A DNA stretch of 64,000 bases from Pilimelia columellifera. Lineage in GTDB: Bacteria > Actinomycetota > Actinomycetes > Mycobacteriales > Micromonosporaceae. Numbering within the stretch: the stretch's first letter is position 1; each line of letters opens with the position of its first letter. This document shows positions 24,322 to 33,111 of the stretch, piece after piece. The position numbers were made by a program, and so were the translations under genes. Under the pieces are notes generated by a model. The model did not search any database. It was not told the DNA's origin and was given only the letters and a program-made list of their open reading frames with translations. The stretch lies in NCBI RefSeq assembly GCF_039532605.1, contig NZ_BAAARY010000005.1, forward strand, positions 1 through 64,000, read 5' to 3'.

Positions 24322-24846
24322 TCAGGCGCGCTCGATCTCCACCCGCTCGATGACGACGTCCTCGCGCGGCCGGTCCATCGCCGCGGTCGACGTGGTGGCG
24401 ATGGCGTCCACCACCTTCGCCGAGTCGTCGTCCGCGACCTTGCCGAAGATGGTGTGTCGGTTGTTCAGGTGCGGGGTCGGGCCCACGGTGACGAAGAACT
24501 GGGAGCCGTTCGTGCCCGGTCCGGCGTTCGCCATCGCCAGCAGGTACGGCTGGTCGAAGCGAAGATCGGGGTGGAACTCGTCGGCGAAGGTGAAGCCCGG
24601 ACCGCCGCGCCCGGTGCCGGTCGGGTCACCGGCCTGGATCATGAATCCGGCGATCACCCGATGAAAGATGGTCCCGTCGTAGTAGGGGCCGCTGCCCGGA
24701 GCGCTGGTGCGCGGATCGGTGTACTCCTTGGCGCCTTCGGCGAGCTCGACAAAGTTCCGCACCGTCTTCGGAGCGTGGTTGCCGAACAGCTCGATCCGGA
24801 TCGGGCCGAAGTTCGTGTGCAGGGTGGCGTAAAGAGCCTCAGCCAC
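24322..24846 (-). CDS. ppiA: Peptidyl-prolyl cis-trans isomerase, cyclophilin type
   Basis: GTG at 24846 with GAGGAG upstream gives 174 residues. Cyclophilin signatures are clear: FVELAEGAKEY, GTIFHRVIAGFMIQAGDPTG (near 58-77; catalytic Arg in FHRV), MANAGPGTNGSQFFVTV (near 105-121), and the HTIFGKV region. It has no signal peptide, so it is the cytoplasmic form that speeds proline isomerisation during folding. Confidence 0.93.
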   Translation of the reverse strand: MAEALYATLHTNFGPIRIELFGNHAPKTVRNFVELAEGAKEYTDPRTSAPGSGPYYDGTIFHRVIAGFMIQAGDPTGTGRGGPGFTFADEFHPDLRFDQPYLLAMANAGPGTNGSQFFVTVGPTPHLNNRHTIFGKVADDDSAKVVDAIATTSTAAMDRPREDVVIERVEIERA

Positions 24847-24963
24847 GGGTACTCCTCAGTCGTTGGTGAAATCCCGACGATCATCCCATGTGTCAGTTAC
24901 CGCACGTCGTGGGTATCCGGCGGGGCAGGATGGAAAACAAGACGTATGCAGGAGGTGGCACTG

Positions 24964-25716
24964 GTGGGAATTCTTCGGCGACGTTCGCCCAAGTCGAACG
25001 CTGCGCTAGTCAAGTCTGAGCTGGGTGAGACCCTGGAGCATCTGTCCCGGGCGGCGAGTTTCGCCGCGAACGGGGTGGGCGCGTCGGTCGGGCCGGCGGT
25101 CGACGCGGCCCGGGGACGGGTGTCGCCGGCGGCGGATCGGGTCCGTGGGGCGGCGACGGCGGGCCTCGGGTCCACCGCGGCCATGTTCGCCCCGATCGCC
25201 GCGGCGGCGGCCGACGGCGCCCGCAAGGCACGTAAGTCCAACGCGAAGCTGGCGAGGCGCAAGTCCCGACGGGGCGTGCGGATCGCGGCGTTCGCGTCCG
25301 CGGGCGTGTTGCTGGGCGTCGCCGCGGCGGCGGCGGTCCGGCGGCGGCAGCAGCAGCGAGACTGGGACGAGTACGACCCGGATCGCGTAGGCGTGGGCGG
25401 CGTGGCTGACCCGCTGAACGAGCCGGTGAGGGCTGGCGGCCGGTCCGGCTCGACGGCGTCGACGGTGAGCGGCACGTCGACCTCGGCTGGCCGGGCGGGA
25501 GCGGGCGGTGGTGTTTCGGCGCCGCCGTCGAGCGGTGTCTCTTCGGGCTCGCGTCCGGGTGAGCCGCAGCCGGGCGTCACCCGGGTTGGGGGCGGGTCGA
25601 CAGTGAGCGGTTCGAGTGGCGCTTCGTCGACGGTCCGGACCGCCGGCGCGCACAGCGCTCAGAGCAATGGCGCTGTCAAGCCGGGCGATCTGCGGGCCAG
25701 CACCCCAGGAAGCTGA
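24964..25716 (+). CDS. Hypothetical single-pass membrane protein with Ser/Gly-rich tail
   Basis: GTG at 24964 with AGGAGG eight bases upstream is preferred over the ATG at 24946, which precedes that site. The product has 250 residues. Ala-rich helices cover residues 15-85, a basic stretch KARKSNAKLARRKSRRG leads to one membrane helix (about 98-117), and a long Ser/Gly/Val low-complexity tail follows to the end. It resembles small actinobacterial envelope proteins of unknown role. Confidence 0.6.
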   Translation: MGILRRRSPKSNAALVKSELGETLEHLSRAASFAANGVGASVGPAVDAARGRVSPAADRVRGAATAGLGSTAAMFAPIAAAAADGARKARKSNAKLARRKSRRGVRIAAFASAGVLLGVAAAAAVRRRQQQRDWDEYDPDRVGVGGVADPLNEPVRAGGRSGSTASTVSGTSTSAGRAGAGGGVSAPPSSGVSSGSRPGEPQPGVTRVGGGSTVSGSSGASSTVRTAGAHSAQSNGAVKPGDLRASTPGS

Positions 25717-25740
25717 ATCTGAGACTCTGGAAACCGAACG

Positions 25741-25783
25741 ACGCTGATGGCGCGGTCCCGTGAGGCGGCCGTGCCATCAGCGT
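25741..25783. terminator. Bidirectional hairpin between convergent genes
   Basis: ACGCTGATGGC (25741-25751) pairs perfectly with GCCATCAGCGT (25773-25783) over a GC-rich loop. It lies between convergent genes and can end transcription from both sides. Confidence 0.6.
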
Positions 25784-25810
25784 GTCGCCGTCGCTCAGTG
25801 CCAGCGTCGC

Positions 25811-26794
25811 TCAGAGCCAGCCGGAGCGGCGGAGCCGCCAGTAGAGCAACAGTCCGGCGCCGATCATGACGCTCAGCGCGAACAGGTAGCCGTAGTGCCA
25901 GCCCAGCTCGGGCATGTGGCGGAAGTTCATCCCGTAGACGCCGGCGATGACGGTCTGCGTGGCGGCGATCGCCGCCCACGACGCGATCTTCCGCATGTCA
26001 TTGTTCTGGTCCACTGACACCTGCGCCAGCCGGGCCTGCAGGATCGAGTTGAGCAGATCGTCGTACGAGTTGATCTGGTCGAGGGCGCGGGTGAGGTGCT
26101 CCAGGACGCCGTGCAGGTACCGGCGCACCTTGCTCGGCACATCCGCGGTAACCCCGTCGACCAGCAACGACAGTGGACGCTGCGCCGGCACGACGGCCCG
26201 CCGGAACTCGACCAGCTCCCGCTGCAGCTCATAGATGTGCGGCACGGACCCGTCGGTGACCCCTGGCGCGAACACCTGTTCCTCCAGCGTGTTGATCTCC
26301 TGCGCGAGCTGTTCGAGGACATCCAGGTAGCCGGCGACGACGTGGTCGGCGATGGCGTAGGCCAGCCCCCACCGGCCGAACGCCATCAACCGTCGGCGTT
26401 CGGTCAGCTCGACACGGACCGGGTCCAGCGCCACGGCGACGTCGCGGCCGACCGTGATCACGAAGGCCGGCCCGACGATGAGCGTCAGCGTGCCGGTGGC
26501 GACGATGTCGCCCTCGTCGTCACGTAGGGCAGGGGCCACGACCGCCACTGTGCCCAGCGTCAGCACTGACACCTCGTCCGCTACCTGGTCCAGCCGGGTG
26601 CGGCTCGACAGGTCGTGGAGGCTGTAGGCGGCACTCACGTCGGCGATGAGCGCGTCGTCCGGCTCGTGCAGGTTGAGCCAGACGAACGACCCGGGACGGC
26701 GGTGGGCCTCGGCGAGCGCCTCGACGGGCCCGACGTCCGCCGCCACCGGCCGCCCGTCGGCGTAGAGCGTGCACTGGACGGCGCCGCCGGTCAT
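25811..26794 (-). CDS. corA: CorA-family divalent metal transporter
   Basis: The ATG at 26794 (MTGGAVQCTLYADG) gives 327 residues and avoids overlap with the upstream gene. A large cytoplasmic alpha/beta domain and long helices come first. The two C-terminal helices carry the signature YGMNF near 280-284. The usual MPEL loop follows. A pentameric Mg/Co channel is expected. It is five bases from the aminotransferase stop, so the two are probably one transcript. Confidence 0.9.
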   Translation of the reverse strand: MTGGAVQCTLYADGRPVAADVGPVEALAEAHRRPGSFVWLNLHEPDDALIADVSAAYSLHDLSSRTRLDQVADEVSVLTLGTVAVVAPALRDDEGDIVATGTLTLIVGPAFVITVGRDVAVALDPVRVELTERRRLMAFGRWGLAYAIADHVVAGYLDVLEQLAQEINTLEEQVFAPGVTDGSVPHIYELQRELVEFRRAVVPAQRPLSLLVDGVTADVPSKVRRYLHGVLEHLTRALDQINSYDDLLNSILQARLAQVSVDQNNDMRKIASWAAIAATQTVIAGVYGMNFRHMPELGWHYGYLFALSVMIGAGLLLYWRLRRSGWL

Positions 26795-26798
26795 GACC

Positions 26799-27899
26799 TC
26801 AACCGCGGACGGCCTTGACGGACTCGGCAAGCCGGCGGACGCCCTCGGGGATCCGCTCCGTGGTGACCGCCGAGTACGCGAGCCGCAGCGCGTGCCGGCC
26901 GCCGCCGCGGATGAAGTCGCTGCCCTTGACGACGGCCACGCCGTGCTCGGCGGCCACCGCGGCGACCCGGTCGGCGTCGACGTCCTCCCCGAACTCGATC
27001 CACAGGAAGTAGCCGCCGTCGGGGGCGGTGAACCGGACGCCGGGGATCTGGGCGGTCAGCTCCTCGCCGAGGATGCGGGCCCGTTCGGCGAGCGCGGCGC
27101 TGACGGTCGCGACGGATTTGTCGAAGTCGCCGCTGACGCAGAACTGGTGCACTGTCGCCTGGGCGAACATGCCCGGGGAGATGTACAGGTTGGTGGCGGT
27201 GGTGGCGATGCTGGCCAGGAGCTGTGCGGGCCCGACGAGGTACCCCACCCGCACGCCCGGGCAGACGGTCTTGGTGAAGGAGCTGGCCCGGACGACGGTC
27301 GCGCCGGCGTCGCCGGCCATCGACAGCAGGGTGGGCAGTTCCTGGCCGCGGAACCGGATGTCGACGTACGGGTCGTCCTCAAAGATCGTGAAGCCGTACT
27401 CGGCGGCGAGGCTGAGCAGCGACCGGCGTTTGTCGACCGACAGCGTCACGCCGGCCGGGTTCTGGTAGTTCGGGATGATGTGGGCGAGCTTAGGGCGGAT
27501 GCCGGACTCCAGCAGCGCCCGTAGCGCGTCCACGTCGATGCCGTCCGGGGCCAGCGGCACCGCGTGCACCTGGCAGCCGCGGTCGATGAGGCCGGCGAGC
27601 GTCCGGTCGTAGGTCGGTTCCTCGACCACGACGGCGTCGCCGCTGCTCAGCAGGGCGTCGAAGAGGAACGCGTCGGCCTGAAGCGAACCGTTGGTGACGA
27701 GCACGTGCTCGGCCGGCACGCCGTGCCGGTCGGCGATCCATCTGCGTAACGGGAGGTAGCCGACGGAGGTTCCGTAGGCGGTGGCCCCCACCGGGTCGGT
27801 TTCCAGGGCCCGGACGGCGGCGGCCTGGAGGCCGGCCACGTCGACGATGTCGAGGCTCGGGGCGCCTCGGGCGAACGAGATCAACTGCTCCGCGGTCAT
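26799..27899 (-). CDS. PLP-dependent aminotransferase, class I/II (MocR/LysN-like)
   Basis: ATG at 27899 gives 366 residues. The PLP lysine is in ASSFTKTVCPGVRVGYL (near 215-231), with IIPNYQNPAG (near 149-158) and FEDDPYVD (near 180-187). These are typical of the 2-aminoadipate/KAT II group, which also forms the C-terminal half of MocR regulators. No HTH is attached. The substrate could be 2-aminoadipate, kynurenine or another aromatic or branched amino acid. Confidence 0.85.
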   Translation of the reverse strand: MTAEQLISFARGAPSLDIVDVAGLQAAAVRALETDPVGATAYGTSVGYLPLRRWIADRHGVPAEHVLVTNGSLQADAFLFDALLSSGDAVVVEEPTYDRTLAGLIDRGCQVHAVPLAPDGIDVDALRALLESGIRPKLAHIIPNYQNPAGVTLSVDKRRSLLSLAAEYGFTIFEDDPYVDIRFRGQELPTLLSMAGDAGATVVRASSFTKTVCPGVRVGYLVGPAQLLASIATTATNLYISPGMFAQATVHQFCVSGDFDKSVATVSAALAERARILGEELTAQIPGVRFTAPDGGYFLWIEFGEDVDADRVAAVAAEHGVAVVKGSDFIRGGGRHALRLAYSAVTTERIPEGVRRLAESVKAVRG

Positions 27900-27983
27900 G
27901 CGGCTGAGCCTAGTGCCCCGGGTAGGCCACGCCGGGCGGGTGGGGTGACTCACACCCGCTCGGCGCGAAGCGGCCCAAGGCGT

Positions 27984-29453
27984 TCAGCCGAGGCGGGCTC
28001 GGACACCTTCCTCGACCCGCTTGCCAAGTTCGGGGTCGACGTTGTGCCAGTAGGCGAAGACCCGGCCCAACACCGGCTCGCGCACCCCGGCGCTGACGTG
28101 CCCGATGATGTTGTCGGCCAGACGCCGCCGGGCGTCGTCGTCGAGGACCTCCCGGCACAGGGTTCCGGCCTGGACGAAGTCCCCGTCGTCACGGCGCTTG
28201 AGGTACGGCGCCCGCAGTTGCCCCCCGGCCGAGTCCCAGCCTGCCGGGTTGCCGTGGGTGGCCTCGTCGGCGTGCGGCCCGCCCGACGAGTTCGGCGCGT
28301 ACACCGGGACGTCGGGGGCGTTGAACTCGAAACGCATCGCACCCTCCTTGGAGTACGAGCGCACCGGGCACTTCGGCGCGTTGACCGGCAGTTGTGCGTG
28401 GTTGGCGCCGACCCGGTACCGGTGCGCGTCCGCGTAGGCGAAGATCCGGCCGAGCAGCATCTTGTCCGGCGACGGCTCGACCCCGGGCACGAAGTTGGAC
28501 GGCGCGAAGGCGGCCTGCTCGATCTGGGCGAAGAAGTTGTCCGGGTTCCGGTTCAGCGTCATCGTGCCGATCTTGATCCGTGGGTATTCCTTCTGGGACC
28601 AGACCTTGGTGAGGTCGAACGGGTTGAACCGGTACGCGTCCGCCTCGGCGTATGGCATGATCTGCGCCTCCAGCGACCAGGACGGGTGCTCGCCGCGGGC
28701 GATGGCGGCGAACAGGTCCTGCCGGTGCGCGTCGGGGGCCGACCCGGCCAGCTCGTCCGCCTCGGCCTGGGTGAGGAACCGGATGCCCTGGTTGGTCTTG
28801 AAGTGGTACTTGACGAAGAAGCGTTCGCCGACGGCGTTGACCCACAGGTAGGTGTGCGAGCCGAAGCCGTCCATGTGCCGGTAGCTGGCCGGGATGCCCC
28901 GGTCGCCCATGAGCCAGGTGACCTGGTGCGCCGACTCCGGTCGCAGGGTCCAGAAGTCCCACTGCATGTGGTGGTCGCGTAGGCCCGAGTCGGGCATCCG
29001 CTTCTGGGAGCGGATGAAGTCGGGAAACTTGATCGGGTCCTGGAGGAAGAAGACCGGGGTGTTGTTGCCGACGAGGTCGTAGTTACCTTCGGCGGTGTAG
29101 AACTTCAGCGCGAAGCCGCGCGGGTCCCGCCAGGTGTCGGGACTGCCCTGCTCGCCGGCGACAGTGGAGAACCGGGCGAGCATATCGGTGCGGCGTCCCG
29201 GCTGGAGGAAGTCGGCCCTGGTGTAGGCGCTGACGTCCCCGGTGATGACCAGCTCGCCGAAGGCCCCGGCGCCCTTGGCGTGCACCACCCGCTCGGGGAC
29301 CCGTTCCCGGTTGAACTGCGCGAGCTTCTCGATGAGGTAGTGGTCGTGGAGCAGGATCGGCCCCTGGGCGCCCTGGGTGAGCGAATGGTCGTCGCTGGGC
29401 GCGGGGGCGCCGGAGTCGGTGGTCGTGATCGAGGGCGCGGACTGGTCGGTCAT
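27984..29453 (-). CDS. katA: Monofunctional heme catalase
   Basis: ATG at 29453 gives 489 residues, the length of small-subunit catalases. Landmarks include [10 protein letters not shown] near the N-terminus, [18 protein letters not shown] with the catalytic His, [12 protein letters not shown], and [23 protein letters not shown] with the proximal heme Tyr (near 335-355). It breaks hydrogen peroxide into water and oxygen. It follows furA after 16 bases, so peroxide control through FurA is likely. Confidence 0.95.
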   Translation of the reverse strand: MTDQSAPSITTTDSGAPAPSDDHSLTQGAQGPILLHDHYLIEKLAQFNRERVPERVVHAKGAGAFGELVITGDVSAYTRADFLQPGRRTDMLARFSTVAGEQGSPDTWRDPRGFALKFYTAEGNYDLVGNNTPVFFLQDPIKFPDFIRSQKRMPDSGLRDHHMQWDFWTLRPESAHQVTWLMGDRGIPASYRHMDGFGSHTYLWVNAVGERFFVKYHFKTNQGIRFLTQAEADELAGSAPDAHRQDLFAAIARGEHPSWSLEAQIMPYAEADAYRFNPFDLTKVWSQKEYPRIKIGTMTLNRNPDNFFAQIEQAAFAPSNFVPGVEPSPDKMLLGRIFAYADAHRYRVGANHAQLPVNAPKCPVRSYSKEGAMRFEFNAPDVPVYAPNSSGGPHADEATHGNPAGWDSAGGQLRAPYLKRRDDGDFVQAGTLCREVLDDDARRRLADNIIGHVSAGVREPVLGRVFAYWHNVDPELGKRVEEGVRARLG

Positions 29454-29469
29454 GCGACATGCCTCCTGG

Positions 29470-29922
29470 TCACTCGGGGGGTGTGCTCGTGGCGCTGGGC
29501 GGCTGGGGGGGTTGGCAGTCCGGGCAGTGGCCCCAGAAGACGACCTCGGCCTCGTCGACGGCGAAGCCGGCCAGGTCGGAGGGGTCGAGGCAGGGGGCGG
29601 CGCCGATGGCGCAGGCGACGTCGACGATGCGTCCGCAGTCACGGCAGACGAGGTGGTGGTGGTTGTCCTTGACCCGGGTCTCGTAGACGGCCGCTGATCC
29701 GGCGGGTTCGATCCGGCGGACCAGACTGGCGTGCTCCAGGGCGGACAGCACGTCGTAGACGGCCTGTCGGGAGATTGTGCCCAGTTCGGCGCGGACCCGG
29801 GTGGCGACCGCGTCCGCGGTGGAGTGCGGGCGTTGGCGCAGCGCTTCCAGGACCGCGGTGCGTTGCTGGGTCACCCGCAGCCCGGCGCCGCGTAGCAGGG
29901 TTCGGTCGTCGGAGCTGGCCAC
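29470..29922 (-). CDS. furA: Fur-family repressor (FurA/CatR-like)
   Basis: GTG at 29922 gives 150 residues. A winged HTH is in the first 80 ([34 protein letters not shown]). The regulatory metal motif [15 protein letters not shown] follows near 100-114, and a second Cys pair near the end is CPDC. It lies directly upstream of katA on the same strand. By family, it represses both genes until peroxide oxidises it. Confidence 0.92.
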   Translation of the reverse strand: MASSDDRTLLRGAGLRVTQQRTAVLEALRQRPHSTADAVATRVRAELGTISRQAVYDVLSALEHASLVRRIEPAGSAAVYETRVKDNHHHLVCRDCGRIVDVACAIGAAPCLDPSDLAGFAVDEAEVVFWGHCPDCQPPQPPSATSTPPE

Positions 29923-29937
29923 GCGCCCAGCATGCGC

Positions 29938-29985
29938 TGTTTTCTGGACTTAGTCAAGTAATGATTCGGGCTCGGATTTGACTTG
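29938..29985 (-). promoter_or_regulatory. furA-katA promoter/operator region
   Basis: Read on the minus strand, ATTACTTGACTAAGTCC includes an inverted ACTT/AAGT and a TTGACT that could be a -35 box. A second AAGTCAAATCC lies about 25 bases further upstream. This AT-rich patch stands out in the GC-rich region just before furA, as expected for a Fur-type operator. Confidence 0.45.
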
Positions 29986-30089
29986 ATCCGTTCCGGGCCG
30001 ACACGCGCGAACCGTCGCCACGTTGTACCTCTAGAAGCACTGATCAGGTAGGCATGAATCGTGTTTGAGCTGGTGGGAGGGGGATTCGG

Positions 30090-30944
30090 GTGCCGAGAGA
30101 CGACGCTGGACGGTCAGACCAGGAACTCGCCGAGTGGTTGGCCGGACGGGCCGGGGCGCTGCTGCTGGCCCTGCGCGCCAGCGACGAACGCGACGACCCG
30201 CCCGCGCTACGGGCGACCGGCGACCGGGCCGCGCACGAACTGCTCGTGGCCGAACTGGGCCGACGGCGGCCCGGCGACGCCGTCCTCTCCGAGGAGGACG
30301 CTGGATCGCGCGTCGCCGACGGCGCCGCCGCCCGGCTGGGCGCCGAGCGGGTCTGGATCGTCGATCCGCTCGACGGCACCCGCGAGTACGGCGAGCCCGG
30401 ACGCGTCGACTGGGCGGTCCACGTCGCCCTGTGGCGCCGCGGCGAGCCGCCGCACGCCAGGCCCGGCGTGGCGGCCAGCGCGCCAGCCGGCGGAGAGCTG
30501 ATCGCCGGAGCGGTCGCGCTACCGGCGCAGGAGCGGCTGCTGGGCGTCGCCGAGGTCGTCCCCGCGCCGACCAGCGGGCCGCTGCGCCTGGCCGTCAGCC
30601 GGACCCGGCCGCCGGCGTTCGTCCCCGGCCTGCTCGCCGCGGTCGGCGGCGTTCCCGTGCCGATGGGATCCGCCGGCGCGAAGGTCTGCGCCGTGGTCAC
30701 CGGCGAGGTCGACGCGTACGTGCACACCGGCGGCCAGTACGAATGGGACTCCGCCGCGCCGGTCGCCGTCGCCCGCGCCGCAGGGCTGCACACCTCCCGC
30801 GTTGACGGCAGCCCGCTCCGTTACAACCAGGCTGACCCACGGCTGCCCGACCTGCTCGTGTGCCGCCGGGAGCACTCCGCCACGCTCCTGGCGGCGCTCG
30901 CCACGTTCATCGCCGCCGAAACGTCCGGAAAGGCCATGGCATGA
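30090..30944 (+). CDS. cysQ: 3'(2'),5'-bisphosphate nucleotidase, CysQ-like
   Basis: GTG at 30090 gives 284 residues of the inositol-monophosphatase fold. The metal motifs are VLSEEDAG (near 67-74), WIVDPLDGTREY (near 89-100) and YEWDSAAPVAVA (near 216-227). CysQ removes the 3' phosphate of PAP, a by-product of sulfotransfer and PAPS use. It overlaps cysD by four bases, which ties it to sulfate activation. An inositol or other sugar phosphatase role is less likely in this operon. Confidence 0.87.
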   Translation: MPRDDAGRSDQELAEWLAGRAGALLLALRASDERDDPPALRATGDRAAHELLVAELGRRRPGDAVLSEEDAGSRVADGAAARLGAERVWIVDPLDGTREYGEPGRVDWAVHVALWRRGEPPHARPGVAASAPAGGELIAGAVALPAQERLLGVAEVVPAPTSGPLRLAVSRTRPPAFVPGLLAAVGGVPVPMGSAGAKVCAVVTGEVDAYVHTGGQYEWDSAAPVAVARAAGLHTSRVDGSPLRYNQADPRLPDLLVCRREHSATLLAALATFIAAETSGKAMA

Positions 30945-31858
30945 CCGACAGCGCAGTCGCCTCCTATCGGGTGTCGCATCTGGACGTTCTGGAGTCTGAG
31001 GCGGTCTTCATCTTCCGGGAGGTGGTGGCGGAGTTCGAGCGGCCGGTGCTGTTGTTCTCCGGCGGCAAGGACTCGATCGTGATGCTGCGCTTGGCGCAGA
31101 AGGCGTTCTCGCCGGGGCGGGTGCCGTTCCCGGTGTTGCATGTTGACACCGGCCACAACTTCCCGGAGGTGTTGGCGTTTCGGGATCGTCGGGTGGGCGA
31201 GCTGGGGTTGCAGTTGATCGTGGCTTCGGTTCCGGAGGCGTTGGCTGTCGGGTCGGTAGTCGAGCCGCCGGACGGGACGCGCAACCGGATCCAGACCCCG
31301 GTCCTGCTGGACGCGGTGGACAAGCACCGGTTCGACGCGTTGTTCGGGGGCGCGCGCCGGGACGAGGAGAAGGCGCGGGCCAAGGAACGGGTGTTCTCGT
31401 TCCGGGATGAGTTCGGGCAGTGGGATCCCCGGAACCAACGTCCTGAGTTGTGGTCGTTGTACAACGCCAGGATCGGGGTCGGGGAATCGATCCGGGTGTT
31501 CCCGCTGTCGAACTGGACCGAGCTGGACGTCTGGCACTACATCGCCCGCGAGCGCCTGGAGCTGCCCTCGATCTACTACGCCCATGACCGAGAGGTCGTG
31601 GAGCGTGAGGGCATGTGGTACGCGGTCAACGAGTTCTGGACCGCGCGGGCCAACGAGCGGCCCGTCGAACGCAGGGTGCGGTACCGCACCGTCGGGGACG
31701 CCTCGATGACCGCGGCGGTGCTCTCAGACGCCGACACGGTCGACAAGGTGATCGCCGAGATCGCCGCTACCCGGATCACCGAACGTGGCGCCACCCGAGG
31801 CGACGACCGGGTGTCGGAGGCCGCCATGGAGGATCGCAAGAAAGAAGGCTACTTCTGA
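30941..31858 (+). CDS. cysD: Sulfate adenylyltransferase small subunit
   Basis: The ATG overlaps cysQ (ATGA), and the product has 305 residues. It has the PP-loop LLFSGGKDSIVMLRL near 41-55, then VLHVDTGHNFPEVL and the FGGARRDEEKARAKER segment typical of CysD. With CysN it makes adenylyl sulfate from sulfate and ATP. It couples to cysN by TGATG. Length and motifs are standard. Confidence 0.95.
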   Translation: MTDSAVASYRVSHLDVLESEAVFIFREVVAEFERPVLLFSGGKDSIVMLRLAQKAFSPGRVPFPVLHVDTGHNFPEVLAFRDRRVGELGLQLIVASVPEALAVGSVVEPPDGTRNRIQTPVLLDAVDKHRFDALFGGARRDEEKARAKERVFSFRDEFGQWDPRNQRPELWSLYNARIGVGESIRVFPLSNWTELDVWHYIARERLELPSIYYAHDREVVEREGMWYAVNEFWTARANERPVERRVRYRTVGDASMTAAVLSDADTVDKVIAEIAATRITERGATRGDDRVSEAAMEDRKKEGYF

Positions 31859-33111
31859 TGATGGACCTGCTCAGGTTCGCCACGGCCGGGTCAGTCGATG
31901 ACGGCAAGTCAACGTTGATCGGCCGGCTGCTGTACGACACGAAGTCGCTGTTCGCCGACCAGCTGGCGGCCGTGGAGGCGGTGTCGGCGGCCCGCGGCGA
32001 CGACTACACCGACCTGGCCCTGGTCACCGACGGGCTCCGCGCCGAGCGGGAGCAGGGCATCACCATCGATGTCGCCTACCGGTACTTCGCCACCCCCAGG
32101 CGCAAGTTCATCATCGCCGACACCCCCGGACACCTCCAGTACACCCGCAACATGGTCACCGGCGCCTCCACCGCCGATCTCGCGCTGATCCTCGTCGACG
32201 CCCGTAAGGGCCTGGTGGAACAGTCCCGCCGGCACGCGTTCCTGTGCTCGTTGCTTCGCGTGCCGCACCTGGTGCTGTGCGTCAACAAGATGGACCTGGT
32301 CAACTACGACCAGGCCGTCTACGAGAACATCGCCAACGAGTTCGCCGCCTTCGCCGCCAAGCTCGACGTGCCCGACCTGACCAGCATCCCTATCTCAGCG
32401 CTACGGGGCGACAATGTGGCGACCCGGTCAGCGGCGATGCCATGGCACCAGGGCCCTTCGCTGCTGCACCACCTGGAACATGTCCACATCGCCTCAGATC
32501 GGAACCTGGTCGACGCCCGCTTCCCAGTCCAGCACGTCATCCGGCCCCAATCCACCACCGTGGCCGACTACCGCGGATACGCCGGACAAGTCGCCTCCGG
32601 GATCTTCAAACCCGGCGACGAAGTCATGATCCTTCCAGCGGGGTTGAGCACCCGGATCACCGGCATCGACACCTACGACGGTCCGGTCGCGGAGGCATAC
32701 CCGCCGATGTCAGTGACCATCCGACTGGCCGACGACATCGACATCGCCCGCGGCGACCTCATCAGCCGGCCTCACAACACCCCACACACCACCCAGAACA
32801 TCGACGCCATGATCTGTTGGATGGACGAACGCCACCCCCTCGCGCCCGGCGGGCGATACGCCATCAAACACACCACCCGCACGACCCGAGCCGTCATCAA
32901 AAACATCAACTACCGACTCGACATCAACACCCTCCACCGCCACGAAACCGCGACCCAACTCGAACTCAACGACATCGGTCGCATCCAGCTCCGCGCTACC
33001 CAACCGCTGCTAGCCGACGAGTACCGGCGCAACCGCACGACCGGTGGATTCATTCTCATCAATGAGGCCAGCAATCGCACCGTCGCCGCCGGCATGATCA
33101 TGAACACGTAG
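31858..33111 (+). CDS. cysN: Sulfate adenylyltransferase GTPase subunit
   Basis: The ATG at 31858 overlaps the cysD stop, giving 417 residues. It is an EF-Tu-like GTPase with G1 GSVDDGKST (near 11-19), G3 DTPGHLQY (near 81-88) and G4 NKMD (near 142-145). There is no fused CysC kinase domain at the C-terminus. GTP hydrolysis drives the CysD reaction. No cysC, cysH or cysI is seen nearby, so later steps must be encoded elsewhere. Its last 102 bases overlap a convergent gene. Confidence 0.94.
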   Translation: MMDLLRFATAGSVDDGKSTLIGRLLYDTKSLFADQLAAVEAVSAARGDDYTDLALVTDGLRAEREQGITIDVAYRYFATPRRKFIIADTPGHLQYTRNMVTGASTADLALILVDARKGLVEQSRRHAFLCSLLRVPHLVLCVNKMDLVNYDQAVYENIANEFAAFAAKLDVPDLTSIPISALRGDNVATRSAAMPWHQGPSLLHHLEHVHIASDRNLVDARFPVQHVIRPQSTTVADYRGYAGQVASGIFKPGDEVMILPAGLSTRITGIDTYDGPVAEAYPPMSVTIRLADDIDIARGDLISRPHNTPHTTQNIDAMICWMDERHPLAPGGRYAIKHTTRTTRAVIKNINYRLDINTLHRHETATQLELNDIGRIQLRATQPLLADEYRRNRTTGGFILINEASNRTVAAGMIMNT

